Shown one piece after another: positions 30,488 through 31,822 of a stretch of DNA of 31,822 bases. This DNA is from GCA-002697625 sp002697625. GTDB taxonomy: Bacteria > Bacteroidota > Bacteroidia > Flavobacteriales > BACL11. Made by a program: the position numbers and the translations under genes. The notes below the pieces were generated by a model, which was given only the letters and a program-made list of their open reading frames with translations, was not told where the DNA came from and did not search any database. Location of the stretch: contig CAXFOB010000007.1 of assembly GCA_964004625.1 (NCBI GenBank), forward strand, positions 1-31,822. The letters are read 5' to 3'. How positions within the stretch are numbered: position 1 is the first letter of the stretch; each line of letters begins with the position of its first letter.

Positions 30488-31566
30488 TATCTTACTATTG
30501 TTAAACTACCTTTAAAAACCTCATCATCGTTTTCTAGGTCAAGAATAAAATAATAAGTTCCGGAAGGAAGTCTTCTTCCGTCTGTATCATATCCGTTAAA
30601 AGCGATTGATTCTGAGTTAATATAATTTCTTCTTCTGTATACTATATTACCCATTCTGTCATATACTTCAATCAACGCTCCAGGATACAAATGAATATTG
30701 TCAATTTCCCAATAATCATGTATGCCATCTTCATTAGGAGAAAACACGCGATATACAGTAATACAAATTTTAGGATCATCATCTATTGTTATAGAATCTA
30801 GGATAACACATCCCATGGTATCTGTTACTGTTACTGCGTAAGTGCCTGGGTACAAATTTTCAATCTTAGAAGATTCTTCATTAACAAATTCATCACCTGT
30901 GTTCCATAGAAAGGTGTAAGGCGGGGTTCCGTTTTCAATAAAAACTCTTGCCTCTCCACTGTTATCATCCTTACATATTACATTTTCTGCCGACATAAAT
31001 GATTGCAAACTTTCTATAAAACGTACACGTAAAATCTCATTTTTCTGACATCCATTTACATCAGTGATATTTAAAGTATATGGCACATTTGAAGGAGGGA
31101 CATTGGAGATGTTAGTTGTTGTCTCTCCTGAGTGTATCCAAAGTACAGAATAAGGAGGCGTTCCTCCATAAATAGTAGTTGTTACATTTGCAGAGTCTTC
31201 ATTAGAACACATATCCTTTAGTACAAAATTTGCTGTAATATCAATAGTTTGTTCTATAGAAATAGTATCTATTAATAAACACACTATAGGTGAACTCGTG
31301 TCTCCTTGAATAAAATTTTCAATTATATGTAAAACATAATTACCCGCTTGTAAATTTAGAAGCTCTGAATTTGTAGATGTACTACCATCAGGTAATGTCC
31401 ACCACCAACTTACATTATTATTTGTTACGCTAATTTGTACTTCTCCAGTATTATCATTATAGCAATCAACATGTGAAATATTAAGTAAGTTATAAGAACA
31501 TTGACCAGTTATATCTTGAGAAGAAACAGAGAATAAGACTAGTACTAGAAAAAAATGTTTTTTCAT
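30487..31566 (-). CDS. SprB-repeat protein with T9SS type B (gliding-motility type) C-terminal domain
   Basis: The 359-residue secreted protein has a signal peptide (MKKHFFLVLVLFSVSSQDITGQ). Three similar SprB-like repeats follow (CYNDNTGEVQISVTN; GGTPPYSVLWIHSGETTTNISNV; CKDDNSGEARVFIENGTPPYTFLWNTGD...ENLYPGTYAVTVTDTMGC). The C-terminal domain of ~85 residues (VYRVFSPNEDGIHDYWEIDNI...VYDRMGNIVYRRRNY...LPSGTYYFILDL...KGSLTIVR) is the gliding-motility C-terminal type (CHU_C), the type-B sorting signal. It is much smaller than full SprB, so it is a small surface adhesin-like protein. It is paired with the PorP/SprF gene. A TATATTTG box lies 17 bases upstream of the ATG. Confidence 0.9.
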   Translation of the reverse strand: MKKHFFLVLVLFSVSSQDITGQCSYNLLNISHVDCYNDNTGEVQISVTNNNVSWWWTLPDGSTSTNSELLNLQAGNYVLHIIENFIQGDTSSPIVCLLIDTISIEQTIDITANFVLKDMCSNEDSANVTTTIYGGTPPYSVLWIHSGETTTNISNVPPSNVPYTLNITDVNGCQKNEILRVRFIESLQSFMSAENVICKDDNSGEARVFIENGTPPYTFLWNTGDEFVNEESSKIENLYPGTYAVTVTDTMGCVILDSITIDDDPKICITVYRVFSPNEDGIHDYWEIDNIHLYPGALIEVYDRMGNIVYRRRNYINSESIAFNGYDTDGRRLPSGTYYFILDLENDDEVFKGSLTIVR

Positions 31567-31583
31567 ATAAATTTTGATTCTTG

Positions 31584-31591
31584 CAAATATA
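31584..31591 (-). promoter_or_regulatory. -7 box TATATTTG for the SprB-repeat/PorP operon
   Basis: A perfect TAnnTTTG match on the minus strand, 17 bases before ATG 31566. The -33 is not clear. Confidence 0.4.
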
Positions 31592-31668
31592 TAAAAAAAG
31601 CATAACCATCACTGAATAGTTAAGAAATAGAGTAGAAATTGGCCTACTTACTGGTCTACAAAAAAAGA

Positions 31669-31700
31669 AACCCCCTAAAATCGATAGATTTTAAGGGGTT
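31669..31700 (-). terminator. Intrinsic terminator of tRNA-Cys
   Basis: AACCCC plus TAAAATC pair with GATTTTA plus GGGGTT around a GATA loop with one C/A mismatch. On the minus strand it is followed by TTTCTTTTTTTG, a good T-run, ten bases after the tRNA end. Confidence 0.8.
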
Positions 31701-31708
31701 AATTGTTG

Positions 31709-31779
31709 AGGTATCGAGCGGATTCGAACCGCTGTAGATGGTGTTGCAGACCACTGCCTAGCCGCTCGGCCACGATACC
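31709..31779 (-). tRNA. tRNA-Cys (GCA anticodon)
   Basis: The minus strand folds into a cloverleaf: acceptor GGTATCG with CGATACC, anticodon loop CTGCAAC (GCA), T-loop GGTTCGAATCC and discriminator U73, as is usual for tRNA-Cys. The CCA is not encoded. The 71-base length is normal for this tRNA. Confidence 0.95.
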
Positions 31780-31822
31780 TTATTTTCGGATTACAAATAT
31801 AAACATAATTTTATTCTAGAGA

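Overview
The window is AT-rich bacterial chromosome from the phylum Bacteroidota, most likely a marine Flavobacteriia-type organism. The signs are a type IX secretion (T9SS) C-terminal sorting domain, a gliding-motility type C-terminal domain paired with a PorP/SprF protein, many Bacteroidota-type lipoproteins, frequent TAnnTTTG promoter (-7) boxes and little Shine-Dalgarno signal. There are no insertion sequences, phage genes, rRNAs or CRISPR arrays. Two tRNA genes lie at about 28.5 kb and 31.7 kb.

Layout. 1-600: the 3' end of a secreted protein with 33-residue Cys-rich repeats and a T9SS sorting tail, closed by a strong terminator. 850-4500: a DUF2071 protein, an SH3-like lipoprotein, an omega-amidase (YafV type) and an Ig-like lipoprotein. 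4739-7784: a class I ribonucleotide reductase operon, nrdB-nrdA, in which the ATP-cone sits on the radical subunit instead of the catalytic one. 8166-11319: purQ, two small Bacteroidota-specific membrane-protein genes and purD. 11319-13866: yebC and lepA, which with purD form a tight lepA-yebC-purD run. 13957-17662: a DUF2061 protein, a rhomboid protease and DNA polymerase I, whose 3'-5' exonuclease residues are all gone. 17663-18202: two related small membrane proteins. 18494-20344: a cystathionine gamma-synthase/lyase gene and an SDR gene. 20456-24993: yicC-gmk-nadD-lipoprotein-prolyl oligopeptidase, tightly packed. 25160-28349: a probable metal-uptake locus with a Cys/His-rich lipoprotein, a TonB-dependent receptor and a divergent Fur/Zur-family regulator. 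28445-31779: a CAU tRNA, a HAD hydrolase, methylmalonyl-CoA epimerase, a PorP/SprF protein, a SprB-repeat type-B T9SS protein and tRNA-Cys.

Most of the window is ordinary core housekeeping. Four items deserve attention. The metal locus has two matching operator-like palindromes placed over the -33 and -7 elements of both divergent promoters. PolA looks proofreading-dead. The ribonucleotide reductase has a relocated allosteric domain, a known but uncommon arrangement. The two small membrane proteins look like paralogs of unknown function. No wholly new defence or mobile system was found.
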